Source: Maricaulis sp.
GTDB taxonomy: Bacteria > Pseudomonadota > Alphaproteobacteria > Caulobacterales > Maricaulaceae
Assembly (NCBI RefSeq): GCF_030149515.1
Contig: NZ_JASBRI010000020.1
Coordinates: 62,001 to 126,000, forward strand
Reading direction: 5' to 3'
DNA length: 64,000 nucleotides
Shown here: positions 51,208 to 59,848 of the stretch, piece by piece
Numbering within the stretch: position 1 is the first letter of the stretch
Layout of the letters: every line of letters begins with the position of its first letter
Position numbers and translations under genes: made by a program
Notes under the pieces: model-generated
What the model saw: only the letters and a program-made list of their open reading frames with translations
What the model was told of the DNA's origin: nothing
Database searches by the model: none

Positions 51208-51281
51208 GGCACCGTGGCGGAGTGGCTACGCAGAGGACTGCAAATCCTTGTACCCCGGTTCGATTCCGGGCGGTGCCTCCA
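51208..51281 (+). tRNA. tRNA-Cys (GCA)
   Basis: GGCACCG...CGGTGCC acceptor, anticodon loop CTGCAAA, GGTTCGATTCC T-arm, encoded CCA. Confidence 0.96.
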
Positions 51282-51333
51282 CCCTTCGTCCCAAGGGCGC
51301 GACGCGGGATTGTTTGCGACAGGTCCTTTCGAC

Positions 51334-51687
51334 TTACGCGCGCACCGTGCCGTCCGGATTGACGCCGGCCTTTTCCAGCTCTGCATCCAGCCTGCCCGTC
51401 AGAAACAGGGCATACATGCGATAATCGCCGATCAGCGACCAGAGCGGATAGGTGAAGGTGGCCGGCTTGTTGCGCTCGACGAAGGCGTGGCTGACCCAGG
51501 CGAAGAAATAGCCCGCCACGGGCACCGCCGCGAGCGCCCACCAGGTCCGCGTCACCACGGCGCCGATCAGTACCAGGATGGCCAGGGTCGAACCGACATA
51601 GTGCCAGGCACGTGTCGCCGGCCTGGCGTGTTCGCGCAGATAGAAGGGCCAGAAGGACCCGAAAGTCTCGTGTTCGCGCATCGCCAT
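51334..51687 (-). CDS. DUF962 (Mpo1-like) family protein
   Basis: TFGSFWPFYLREHARPATRAWHYVGSTLAIL; VERNKPATFTYPLWSLIGDYRMYA. Confidence 0.88.
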   Translation of the reverse strand: MAMREHETFGSFWPFYLREHARPATRAWHYVGSTLAILVLIGAVVTRTWWALAAVPVAGYFFAWVSHAFVERNKPATFTYPLWSLIGDYRMYALFLTGRLDAELEKAGVNPDGTVRA

Positions 51688-51851
51688 CTCCCCTGATGCA
51701 ACCGGTCCGAATCAGTAGCACGGCAGGCGCCGGGCCGCGAGACAGGTTCGGGCGAGGTTATCGCACTCTCAACGGCAAAGACCGCATTTCCCGGAAATCA
51801 TTAGGCTTTGGGCAAGGACGATGAACCAAACGCCCAATTCTACACGCCCGA

Positions 51852-51866
51852 TTAACCTACTCTTAA
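51852..51866. promoter_or_regulatory. Candidate CtrA-binding site
   Basis: TTAA-CCTACTC-TTAA (TTAA-N7-TTAA). Confidence 0.5.
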
Positions 51867-51962
51867 GGGTTCTGACCCAATCCTTCACACGTCTTCCCGT
51901 GAAGACACCCCACCATCCACCCAATGCCTTTTCGGGAGCCTCTGCGGCTCCCGATTTTTTTT
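51867..51962 (+). ncRNA. Candidate small RNA
   Basis: Short hairpins GGGT-TCTG-ACCC (51867-51878) and GTCTTC-CCGT-GAAGAC (51891-51906), C-rich linker, strong terminator, no plausible CDS. Confidence 0.35.
51932..51962 (+). terminator. Strong intrinsic terminator (plus strand)
   Basis: TCGGGAGCC-TCTGC-GGCTCCCGA followed by eight T residues. Confidence 0.85.
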
Positions 51963-52052
51963 GCAGGAAGTCCCTGCATCTTGCGCAGCAGGGTGCTTGC
52001 GCGGCGAGCCGAAGCTCTGATAAAAGCCACGCCTCGCTTGCGAGACATGTGT

Positions 52053-52128
52053 TCCCCGGTAGCTCAGTTGGTAGAGCAGGTGACTGTTAATCACCGGGTC
52101 GGCGGTTCGAGCCCGTCCCGGGGAGCCA
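52053..52128 (+). tRNA. tRNA-Asn (GTT)
   Basis: TCCCCGG...CCGGGGA acceptor, anticodon loop CTGTTAA, GGTTCGAGCCC T-arm, encoded CCA. Confidence 0.96.
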
Positions 52129-52187
52129 TTTCCTCCTTTCAGTAACATCGTCCGACGCTGCACGCTGCGTTGCCGCGCCGCGGCCGT

Positions 52188-52913
52188 CTATTCCGCAAGG
52201 CGTTCGTCCAGTGCGCGGGCCGCTTCGAAGAAGCGCTGCCGCAAGGCCGCTGCGTGGGGATTGTGGCGCTCGATCGCCCGGAAAAGTTCGTCGCTGTCCT
52301 GGGAGACCAGACGCGCCGCCTCGGCAAGCAGATCGTAGCTGCGTGTCGTATAGGGCGCTTCGGGCAGGCCGAGATCGGTAATCACCCGCGACACCAGATG
52401 CGTCAGTGCCTGCACGCTGGCCATGGTGCGGTCATGGGTGTCGGCGTCCGAGACATGCATGGCAAGGCCGAGCCTGTCACCCAGGAAGGCGGCGACACAC
52501 TCCGTATCCACGCCCGGTCCGGGGCACAGGACGATCGACTGACCTGCCACGCCGTCTGCCGCACTTTGCGGACCGAACAGGGGGTGCGTTCCGAGAATGC
52601 GCGTTTGCGGGGGCAATTCCTCGTGCAGGATGCGCATGGGCTCCAGCTTCACCGAGGCCACGTCGAGGACCAGCGCGCCGGGCTGCAAATGCGGCGCGAT
52701 GGCTGCGGCGGCCTGCGCCATGGCCTGCACCGGCACGGCCAGGATCACGCAGGGCTGCGCGGCTGCCTCCGCCAGTCCGGCCAGGCGCACGCCCGGTACG
52801 TCCGGCACATCAGGATCGTAGCCAGTCAGCTCCGCGTGCGGAGCCAGATTCCGGGCTGCCAGTGCCCCGAAGGCACCCAGGCCAATGAGACCGATACGGG
52901 GGCGCTCGCTCAT
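52188..52913 (-). CDS. Prephenate/arogenate dehydrogenase family protein
   Basis: RIGLIGLGAFGALAARNL Rossmann motif, ILGTHPLFGPQSA, HDRTMASVQALTHLVSR. Confidence 0.85.
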   Translation of the reverse strand: MSERPRIGLIGLGAFGALAARNLAPHAELTGYDPDVPDVPGVRLAGLAEAAAQPCVILAVPVQAMAQAAAAIAPHLQPGALVLDVASVKLEPMRILHEELPPQTRILGTHPLFGPQSAADGVAGQSIVLCPGPGVDTECVAAFLGDRLGLAMHVSDADTHDRTMASVQALTHLVSRVITDLGLPEAPYTTRSYDLLAEAARLVSQDSDELFRAIERHNPHAAALRQRFFEAARALDERLAE

Positions 52914-53003
52914 CGGCCGGCTCCGCCCGGTTTCGTCAAAATGTCCAACTCTCGCATGACCGCCCGATCTCCCACGGATTTGGCGGATTATGCATGCGCC
53001 CCG

Positions 53004-54911
53004 TCAGTGCACCACACCCGTGTCAGCGGGAAATGCGATCACTTTGCCATCCTCGCCCGCTTCGCTCTGGCGCTTCCACATCGCGGCATAGAGCCCTTCG
53101 CGTGCAAGAAGTTCGGCATGGGTTCCGGATTCCGCAACCCGGCCCTCGTCGAGCACGAAAATGCGGTCGGCCCGGGCGATCGTGGACAGGCGGTGCGCCA
53201 CGGCGACGGTCGTGCGCCCCCTGGCGGCCTCGGCCAGGGCCATCTGCACATCCGTCTCGGTCTGGCTGTCCAGCGCGGATGTGGCCTCGTCCAGGACCAG
53301 GATGGCCGGATTTTTCAGGATGGCGCGGGCCACGCCCACGCGCTGCTTCTCGCCGCCGGAGAGCTTCAGTCCGCGCTCGCCGACCCGGGTTTCCAGCCCG
53401 TCCGGCAATGCATCCACGAAATCGGCCAGGCGCGCACGCTCCAGCACGTCGCGGATCTCCGCCTCGCTCGCATCCGGACGCCCGTAGACGATGTTGGACC
53501 GCAGCGTGTCGTTGAACAGGACCACGTCCTGGGGCACCAGGCCCAGCGCCTCGCGCAGGCTTTCCTGGGTGAGATGGGCGATATCCTGTCCGTCTATCTC
53601 GACACGCCCCGTATCGGGGTCGTAGAAGCGGAACAGGAGCCGCAGCACGGTCGACTTGCCCGCACCCGAGGGGCCGCAAATCCCCACGAAACTGCCAGCC
53701 GGTATATCCAGGTTCACCCCATTGACCGAACGCGAACGCCCGTCATGGGTGAAGCTTACGGTCTCGAACCGGACCGCCCCGCCCGCCAGATGCAGCGGTT
53801 GCGCATCCGGCGCATCGGCCACTTCGGGCTTGAGTGCCAGGGTCTCATAGACACGTTCCATGTCGACCGCGCCCTGCTTGATCTCGCGATAGGCCCAGCC
53901 GAGAATGTTCAGCGGCTGATAGATATTCATCAGGATCATCGTCACCGCAGCCACATCGCCGGGCTGCAGCACGCCGTTCCACGCCTTCCAGCCCGCCGTC
54001 AGCGCCATCGCCAGCAGTCCGCCATTCATGATCAGCGCCTGGGTGCCGTTCAGCAATGCCAGCGAGGACTGCGACCGCGCGGCCGCCCTGGCGTAGCGGG
54101 TCATCGCCCCGTCAAAGGCCTCGGATTCGCGGCGCTCGGCGGCAAAGGCCTTTACCGTCTCGAAATTGATCAGGCTGTCGACCGCCCGCGCCGATGCCTC
54201 GTTGTCGGCCTCGTTCATGGTGCGCCGGATCTTCACGCGCCATTCGGTCACCGACCAGGTCAGGGCCATGTAGATGGCCACGGTGACAATGGCGATGGCG
54301 GCAAATTCCCAGCCGTATTTCACGCTGAGCACTCCGGCCGCGAGGACGAGCTCCAGCAGCGTCGGGGCAATGTTGAAGATCAAAAAACGCATCAGGAAAT
54401 CGACGGCCCGCGCGCCGCGTTCGATGATGCGGTTGAGAGCGCCGGTCCGCTTGGTCTGGTGATAGCCGATCGACAGGCCCTGGACGTGGGCGAAGGCCTT
54501 CACCGCCGTCAGGCGCTGGGCGTCCTGGCTGACCGGGGCGAACAGGGCATCGCGCAATTGCGGCGCTCCCACCGACATGAAACGCGCCACGGCATAGGCG
54601 ATGAAGGCCAGCGCAAAGGTTCCGGCAATGCCCGACAGCGCCGCCGCGGCTGCTCCGTCCCGGGAGTTGCCCCCCTCACCGCTACCGACATGCCGGGAGA
54701 TCAGGTTGATGCCGTCGCCGAAAAAGACCGGCGCGGACACGGCGAAGAGTTTCGCCAGTATGGTCAGGCCCAGCGCGACGCCCATGCGAAAGCGCCACTT
54801 GGCCATTTCCGGCGACGCCAGAAGCGCGAACAGGCGCAGCATCGTTGTGCCGAGAGATCCCTGGGGGGCAGACTTGGCCTCGGCCTCGGTATCGGTGGGG
54901 AGCGGTCTCAT
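53004..54911 (-). CDS. ABC exporter, fused permease/ATPase (Atm1/ABCB7-like)
   Basis: GPSGAGKSTVLRLLFRFYDP, LSGGEKQRVGVARAILKNPAILVLDEATSALD; N-terminal TM domain. Confidence 0.92.
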   Translation of the reverse strand: MRPLPTDTEAEAKSAPQGSLGTTMLRLFALLASPEMAKWRFRMGVALGLTILAKLFAVSAPVFFGDGINLISRHVGSGEGGNSRDGAAAAALSGIAGTFALAFIAYAVARFMSVGAPQLRDALFAPVSQDAQRLTAVKAFAHVQGLSIGYHQTKRTGALNRIIERGARAVDFLMRFLIFNIAPTLLELVLAAGVLSVKYGWEFAAIAIVTVAIYMALTWSVTEWRVKIRRTMNEADNEASARAVDSLINFETVKAFAAERRESEAFDGAMTRYARAAARSQSSLALLNGTQALIMNGGLLAMALTAGWKAWNGVLQPGDVAAVTMILMNIYQPLNILGWAYREIKQGAVDMERVYETLALKPEVADAPDAQPLHLAGGAVRFETVSFTHDGRSRSVNGVNLDIPAGSFVGICGPSGAGKSTVLRLLFRFYDPDTGRVEIDGQDIAHLTQESLREALGLVPQDVVLFNDTLRSNIVYGRPDASEAEIRDVLERARLADFVDALPDGLETRVGERGLKLSGGEKQRVGVARAILKNPAILVLDEATSALDSQTETDVQMALAEAARGRTTVAVAHRLSTIARADRIFVLDEGRVAESGTHAELLAREGLYAAMWKRQSEAGEDGKVIAFPADTGVVH

Positions 54912-55054
54912 AGGGGCTGGAGATAGGGCCTGAGCGGTCCGCGCGCCAGTGCCCGAGCTTCAGAGCGCCGCGTGCCTCTGCGTGCACACACATATTTTCC
55001 CGGTCGTGTTACGGGGAAAACAGGAAGGTGTTTGCCGAATGCGGGAGCAAAGCC

Positions 55055-56080
55055 CTACCCGTCGCCCTCCCCGTCCGTCTCCGGATCACGGGGCGCATCG
55101 AAGACCTGGCCGGGATAGATCAGGTCCGGATCGCGGATCTGATCGCGGTTGGCCTCGTAGATCACCGTGTACTGGATGCCCTCGCCATAGAGGCGCCGGG
55201 CCAGGCGCCAGAGCGAATTGCCGGGCTGCACCACGACCGAGTCGGGACCCAGATTGAGCGCTTCCGGAGCGACCCGTTCGAAGGGCAGCACGATCACGGC
55301 CGAGACATTGCCATCGGGGTCCACCTGGTCGATCTGGAGGTCGTAGACGCCGGGCGCCAGCAGCGAGCCGGCCTGAAGGTCCCAGCGTCCGTCGCGACCG
55401 ACGGACGTTTCGCCCACCAGGGCCCCGTTGGCAAAGACCCGCACCGTGGTGCCGGTATCGGCGCGGCCGGAGAAGATCACGGCACCGGTGGCGTCATAGT
55501 CGACGGTTTCCAGCACCAGCGACCCCATTTCCGCATCCAGGCAGGACGGGCATTGCCAGACCCGGCTGGCTTCGCCAGGACGGCCTACGACCACCAGCGG
55601 CGTGGGTCCGCGCTGTTCGGGGATCGAAACGACGACAACCTGTTCGGACAGCATTTCCCGGCCGTCCGGCGCCACCATGCGCAGGGACAACTCGATCGCA
55701 CCGGAGGGCAGCGGCTCGTCGGGGATGATCACCCACTCGCCGCGTTCATTGATTATCTGGGTATCGGCGCGCTGGCCCGATTCGTTCGTGAAGAAGAGCG
55801 GCTCGCCATCGGCCAGGAGCTGGATCGTCGCACCGGGCTCGCCGCGGCCCGCGGTGACGGCAGACCCGACCGGCGCCACGCGCACGATATCGAAGACCGG
55901 CGGCGCGATCATCGCGGCCGGCGCCGCGTTTTCCTCCGCATCCGTTTCGTCCGTGTGTGCGGCAGGTGGCGTTTCAATCCCGGTTTGCGACGCCGGGCGA
56001 TACATGATGAAGGCCAGCGCGGCGGCGATCGCCAGCGCGGCCAGGGCAGCAGCGATAATGAACGACCGCGTTGCGGTCAT
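55055..56080 (-). CDS. LysM domain-containing protein, membrane-anchored
   Basis: N-terminal TM; C-terminal VVQPGNSLWRLARRLYGEGIQYTVIYEANRDQIRDPDLIYPGQVF. Confidence 0.88.
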   Translation of the reverse strand: MTATRSFIIAAALAALAIAAALAFIMYRPASQTGIETPPAAHTDETDAEENAAPAAMIAPPVFDIVRVAPVGSAVTAGRGEPGATIQLLADGEPLFFTNESGQRADTQIINERGEWVIIPDEPLPSGAIELSLRMVAPDGREMLSEQVVVVSIPEQRGPTPLVVVGRPGEASRVWQCPSCLDAEMGSLVLETVDYDATGAVIFSGRADTGTTVRVFANGALVGETSVGRDGRWDLQAGSLLAPGVYDLQIDQVDPDGNVSAVIVLPFERVAPEALNLGPDSVVVQPGNSLWRLARRLYGEGIQYTVIYEANRDQIRDPDLIYPGQVFDAPRDPETDGEGDG

Positions 56081-56213
56081 GGCGGGCCTCCTGTCATCGA
56101 TCGGCCAGAGCGGGACACGCCGGCCGGCGTCCTGATACTGGATGCAAGCCTCGCGCCGACAGCTTCCGGCGAATACCATCCCGTCCGGATAAAGCAAATA
56201 TGGGCGATTTGAG

Positions 56214-56780
56214 ATGGCAAAAGTAAGGTCGATAGGTGTCTTTTGCGGCTCACGGATGGGTGAGCGGGCACAATACCGCGACGCCGCGGCACGAGTCGGC
56301 CGGTCGATCGCCCGCGCGGGATGCCGCCTGGTCTATGGCGGAGGCGATGTCGGCCTTATGGGCACGGCCGCCTCTGCCGCCGCAGCCGAGCACGGCGAGG
56401 TGCTGGGCATCATTCCCGGTTTCCTGATCGCCCGCGAGGGGCATCTCGACGGCGTGGAGGTGCGAATCGTGGAGACGATGAGCCAGCGCAAGAAGCAGCT
56501 GATCGAGGAATCGGACGCCTATATCATCCTGCCCGGCGGCACCGGCACGCTGGAAGAAGTGTTCGACGTCGTCTCGCGCCAGCAGCTCGCCCTGCACGAC
56601 AAGCCCATCGTCTTCCTGAACACCGCCGGTTTCTGGACACCGGTCATCGCCCTGATCGAGCACACGGTTCGCGAAGGCTTCACCCCGCAGAGCCTGGCAG
56701 ATCACCTGGATCTGGTGGACGAGCCGGAGGCGGCGGTGACACACCTTGTCGACCTGATGGAGAAGGCGCCGGCGGCCTAG
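56214..56780 (+). CDS. LOG family (TIGR00730) protein
   Basis: GVFCGSRMG..., RLVYGGGDVGLMG, YIILPGGTGTLEEVFD. Confidence 0.94.
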   Translation: MAKVRSIGVFCGSRMGERAQYRDAAARVGRSIARAGCRLVYGGGDVGLMGTAASAAAAEHGEVLGIIPGFLIAREGHLDGVEVRIVETMSQRKKQLIEESDAYIILPGGTGTLEEVFDVVSRQQLALHDKPIVFLNTAGFWTPVIALIEHTVREGFTPQSLADHLDLVDEPEAAVTHLVDLMEKAPAA

Positions 56781-56980
56781 CCATCCTCACCGCGCGGGTC
56801 GAACACGTCCTCGATCTTCAGACCGAACGCATCCGCCAGGGCAAACGCCAGGGTCAGCGACGGGTCGTGCTTTCCGGTCTCCACTGCGTTGATCGCCTGG
56901 CGCGAGACACCGACCCGTTCACCCAGCTCGGCCTGGCTCCAGCGCCGCTCTGCGCGCAGCACACGCAACCGGTTCCTCAT
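56777..56980 (-). CDS. XRE family HTH regulator (67 aa)
   Basis: MRNRLRVLRAERRWSQAELGERVGVSRQAINAVETGKHDPSLTLAFALADAFGLKIEDVFDP. Confidence 0.92.
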   Translation of the reverse strand: MRNRLRVLRAERRWSQAELGERVGVSRQAINAVETGKHDPSLTLAFALADAFGLKIEDVFDPRGEDG

Positions 56981-57363
56981 CGTCCCGCCCGCCAGTAGAG
57001 CAGGCACTGGGCCAGGCCGAACACGCCGATAATGGCCGGCAAGACCCAGGTGAAACTGATCCGCGGCACATCGACGGCCCCTTCCAGGAAACCGTATCCG
57101 AACGTGGCAAACCCCACGGTGCCCGCACCCCACAGGAGAGCCTCGGTGGCGATGCGGCGCTGGAATTCGTCCAGGGCGTGAAAGCGCGCAATGAAGGCGT
57201 GCAGGGCGTATAGCGCGGGAACGAGCGGGGTCAGCGAGGCCAGCCCGGCCGACCATCCCGACAATTCCCCGTTCTCGATTGCCGCGACCGAGCCGAACAG
57301 GACGAGCACGTAAGCCAGCATGGCTGTGCCGAAATGGATGAGATAGCGCCGGTTTGCGGACAT
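56977..57363 (-). CDS. Predicted four-TM membrane protein
   Basis: 128 aa with four hydrophobic segments; ATGA/TAATG overlaps with both neighbours. Confidence 0.75.
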   Translation of the reverse strand: MSANRRYLIHFGTAMLAYVLVLFGSVAAIENGELSGWSAGLASLTPLVPALYALHAFIARFHALDEFQRRIATEALLWGAGTVGFATFGYGFLEGAVDVPRISFTWVLPAIIGVFGLAQCLLYWRAGR

Positions 57364-58274
57364 TATTCGCCCTCCCCGTTCAAGACGATGCCGGTGACAA
57401 TGTCATGAAAAGCCGGCGCGCGGTCCAGCATGATGAAGTGGCGGCTGCCCTCGACGACGCGAATATTCACAGCGTCGAGGCCGTCATACTGACTGCGGTA
57501 GATATCCGCGAGCTGCGGCGCGCTGACCGGCACCCCCTCGGCCCAGGCGACCAGTACCGTGACATCGGCCTCGACCCCGGGCAGCACGGGCGAAAAGTCG
57601 GCGCCGGCGACCTCGCCGAAGGCGGCCGCCACGGTCGCCTGGTCAGAGGCGCTCACCCAGTCCATGACCTGTGCCTGTCCTTCTGCGGAGATCGACTGGA
57701 CCGGCAGGCCCCGGCGCATCTGGCCGAGATAGACGTCGTGCGGCAGGCCGGCCAGCTGCGCCGCCATGGCCGCGCCCTGGTGCCGGGCCATCTCCGGCGT
57801 CGCGGCCGGATTGAACAGGCCCGCATAGAAGGGCGCGCTGTCGACAACGATCACCGCATCCACCCGGTCCGGCATGGCGGCCGCGATCTGGAGGGCGATC
57901 TGCCCGCCCATGGAATGGCCGACAAGCACGAGGTCGTTCAGGCCCTCCGCCTCGGCATGAGCGATCAACGCCGTTACGGCCGTGCGGATCACGCCCGCAT
58001 CGCCGTAATCAGCCGGCGGCTCGCCGCCGAAGCCGGGCAAGGTGACAACATGCATGTCGGCCTCCCCGTCGAGCGCTGCGACCGTGCCGTCCCAGACCGC
58101 GCCGGGCGTGGCAAGGCCGGGGATCAGGACGACGCTGCGCGCGCCCGCGTCGCCGGCCCGTTCGATGCGCGGCGCGGTCTGCGCGCCGGCGCTGGCCAGC
58201 AGGCTGGCGAAAATGGCCGCCGCGACGGCGATCCAAGCAGCCGGCGTCATCCGGCCGGATCTGGGGTGTGACAT
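57363..58274 (-). CDS. Alpha/beta hydrolase, secreted
   Basis: Signal sequence, VVLIPGLATPGAVWDG, nucleophile elbow LVGHSMGGQIALQIA, catalytic His region EGSRHFIMLD. Confidence 0.9.
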   Translation of the reverse strand: MSHPRSGRMTPAAWIAVAAAIFASLLASAGAQTAPRIERAGDAGARSVVLIPGLATPGAVWDGTVAALDGEADMHVVTLPGFGGEPPADYGDAGVIRTAVTALIAHAEAEGLNDLVLVGHSMGGQIALQIAAAMPDRVDAVIVVDSAPFYAGLFNPAATPEMARHQGAAMAAQLAGLPHDVYLGQMRRGLPVQSISAEGQAQVMDWVSASDQATVAAAFGEVAGADFSPVLPGVEADVTVLVAWAEGVPVSAPQLADIYRSQYDGLDAVNIRVVEGSRHFIMLDRAPAFHDIVTGIVLNGEGE

Positions 58275-58283
58275 AACGGTCTC

Positions 58284-58359
58284 CATCAGGTTTGTACGAC
58301 TTTGTGTCATGCAAACCTGACAATTTGCGGTGCGATTGTCAATACAACCTGACAATATG
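58284..58359. promoter_or_regulatory. Repeated TGACAAT-type operator cluster upstream of the hydrolase-TM-XRE operon
   Basis: AACCTGACAATTTG (58314-58327) and AACCTGACAATATG (58346-58359), 32 bp apart; inverted ATTGTCA at 58335-58341; inverted ATCAGGTTTGT near 58285. Confidence 0.55.
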
Positions 58360-58408
58360 ACTTTCAAAGCTGACTTTTAGTCACTGCGCCGTCGGCGGGA
58401 AGCCGGGA

Positions 58409-59746
58409 TTACGCTGTTTCACCCTTCAGGCGTTTGAGCACTTTCTCACGGCCGATCAGCGGCAACAGGACCGCCATTTCCGGGCCGCGCGCCTCGCCGG
58501 TGATCATCAGGCGAAGCGGCATGAAGAGCTGTTTGCCCTTGCGCCCCGTCGCGGCCTTCAACGCCTCTGTCCACTCGCTCCAACTGGTTTCGGTCAGCGC
58601 GCCGGCGGGCAGGTGTTCGGCGGCGGCGGCGGCATAGTCCGGCTCCTCGATCACCGGCGTCACCGGTCCCTCGACCAGGGCCGCCCAGGCTTTGACGTCC
58701 GACAAACGCTCCAGATTGGGGCGGACGGCGTTCCAGAAGGCCTCACCGCCATCGGCACCCATCGCCGCAACACGCGGCTGCACCTGGGCGTAGGGCATGG
58801 CATGAAGCAGTTTGGCATTGACCCGCTTGAGCTCCTCCGGATCGAAGCGGGCCGGCGAACGCGACAGCTTGCCCAGGTCGAATCCATCCAGCAGGCCGTC
58901 CACATCGGCAAAGGCGTCGACGGGGTCCGAGGTGCCGATCTTGGCCAGGAGCGACATGATTGCCATCGGCTCCAGCCCCTCCTCGTCGCGCAGCTCCTGG
59001 ATGCCCAGCGAGCCCATGCGTTTGGACAGCTTGCCGCCATCGGCACCGACCAGCAGCGCCTGGTGCCCAAAGACGGGTGCAGACCCGCCCAGGGCCTCGA
59101 AAATCTCGATCTGGGCGCCGGAATTCGTCGTATGGTCCTCGCCGCGGATGATGTGGGTGATCGCGGCGTCGATATCGTCGACGACGCTGGGGAGGGTGTA
59201 GAGGTAGGAGCCGTCCTCGCGGATCAGGATCGGGTCGGACAGGGAGGACGTCTCGATCGACACATGGCCGCGCACCATGTCGTCCCATTCCACCGGATCG
59301 CCGGAGAGTTTGAACCGCCAGTGCGGCTTGCGCCCCTCGGCCTCCAGCCTGGCCTTGTCCTCGCCGGACAGCGCCAGCGCCGCACGGTCATAGACCGGCG
59401 GGCGGCCATTGGCCATTTGCAGCCGCCGCTTGCGCTCCAGCTCCTCGCCGGTCTCATAGCAGGGGTAGAGGAGGCCCTTGGCCTTCAGCGCCTCGGCCGC
59501 CTCGCCATAGCGGTCGAAGCGTTCGGACTGGCGGAAGGTCTCGTCCCATACGATCCCCAGCCAGGTCAGATCCTCGCGGATTCCGTCCTCATACGCCTTC
59601 GTGGACCGCCCGGTATCGGTGTCGTCGATACGCAGCAGAAACGTCCCGCCCGCCTTGCGCGCGAAGAGATAGTTGAAGATCGCGGTGCGAACATTGCCGA
59701 CATGAAGCTTGCCGGTCGGGCTGGGCGCAAAACGGACTTTGGTCAT
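58409..59746 (-). CDS. gltX: Glutamyl-tRNA synthetase
   Basis: MTKVRFAPSPTGKLHVGNVRTAIFNYLFA; KLSKRMG. Confidence 0.95.
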   Translation of the reverse strand: MTKVRFAPSPTGKLHVGNVRTAIFNYLFARKAGGTFLLRIDDTDTGRSTKAYEDGIREDLTWLGIVWDETFRQSERFDRYGEAAEALKAKGLLYPCYETGEELERKRRLQMANGRPPVYDRAALALSGEDKARLEAEGRKPHWRFKLSGDPVEWDDMVRGHVSIETSSLSDPILIREDGSYLYTLPSVVDDIDAAITHIIRGEDHTTNSGAQIEIFEALGGSAPVFGHQALLVGADGGKLSKRMGSLGIQELRDEEGLEPMAIMSLLAKIGTSDPVDAFADVDGLLDGFDLGKLSRSPARFDPEELKRVNAKLLHAMPYAQVQPRVAAMGADGGEAFWNAVRPNLERLSDVKAWAALVEGPVTPVIEEPDYAAAAAEHLPAGALTETSWSEWTEALKAATGRKGKQLFMPLRLMITGEARGPEMAVLLPLIGREKVLKRLKGETA

Positions 59747-59848
59747 GGGACAAGGACCTTGGCTCAATTGGAGCCGCAGGGCTTAGCGCCGCGCGCGGGC
59801 CGGGGCAAGCGGGGGTTCAGTATGGCGGGCGGGAAAGGCGAGGCGGAC

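Noticed and set aside
51160-51696. 178-aa plus-strand ORF
   Set aside because: Runs through tRNA-Cys and antisense to the DUF962 gene.
51821-52090. 89-aa ORF MNQTPNSTRPINLLL...
   Set aside because: Passes through a strong terminator and into tRNA-Asn; not a plausible CDS.
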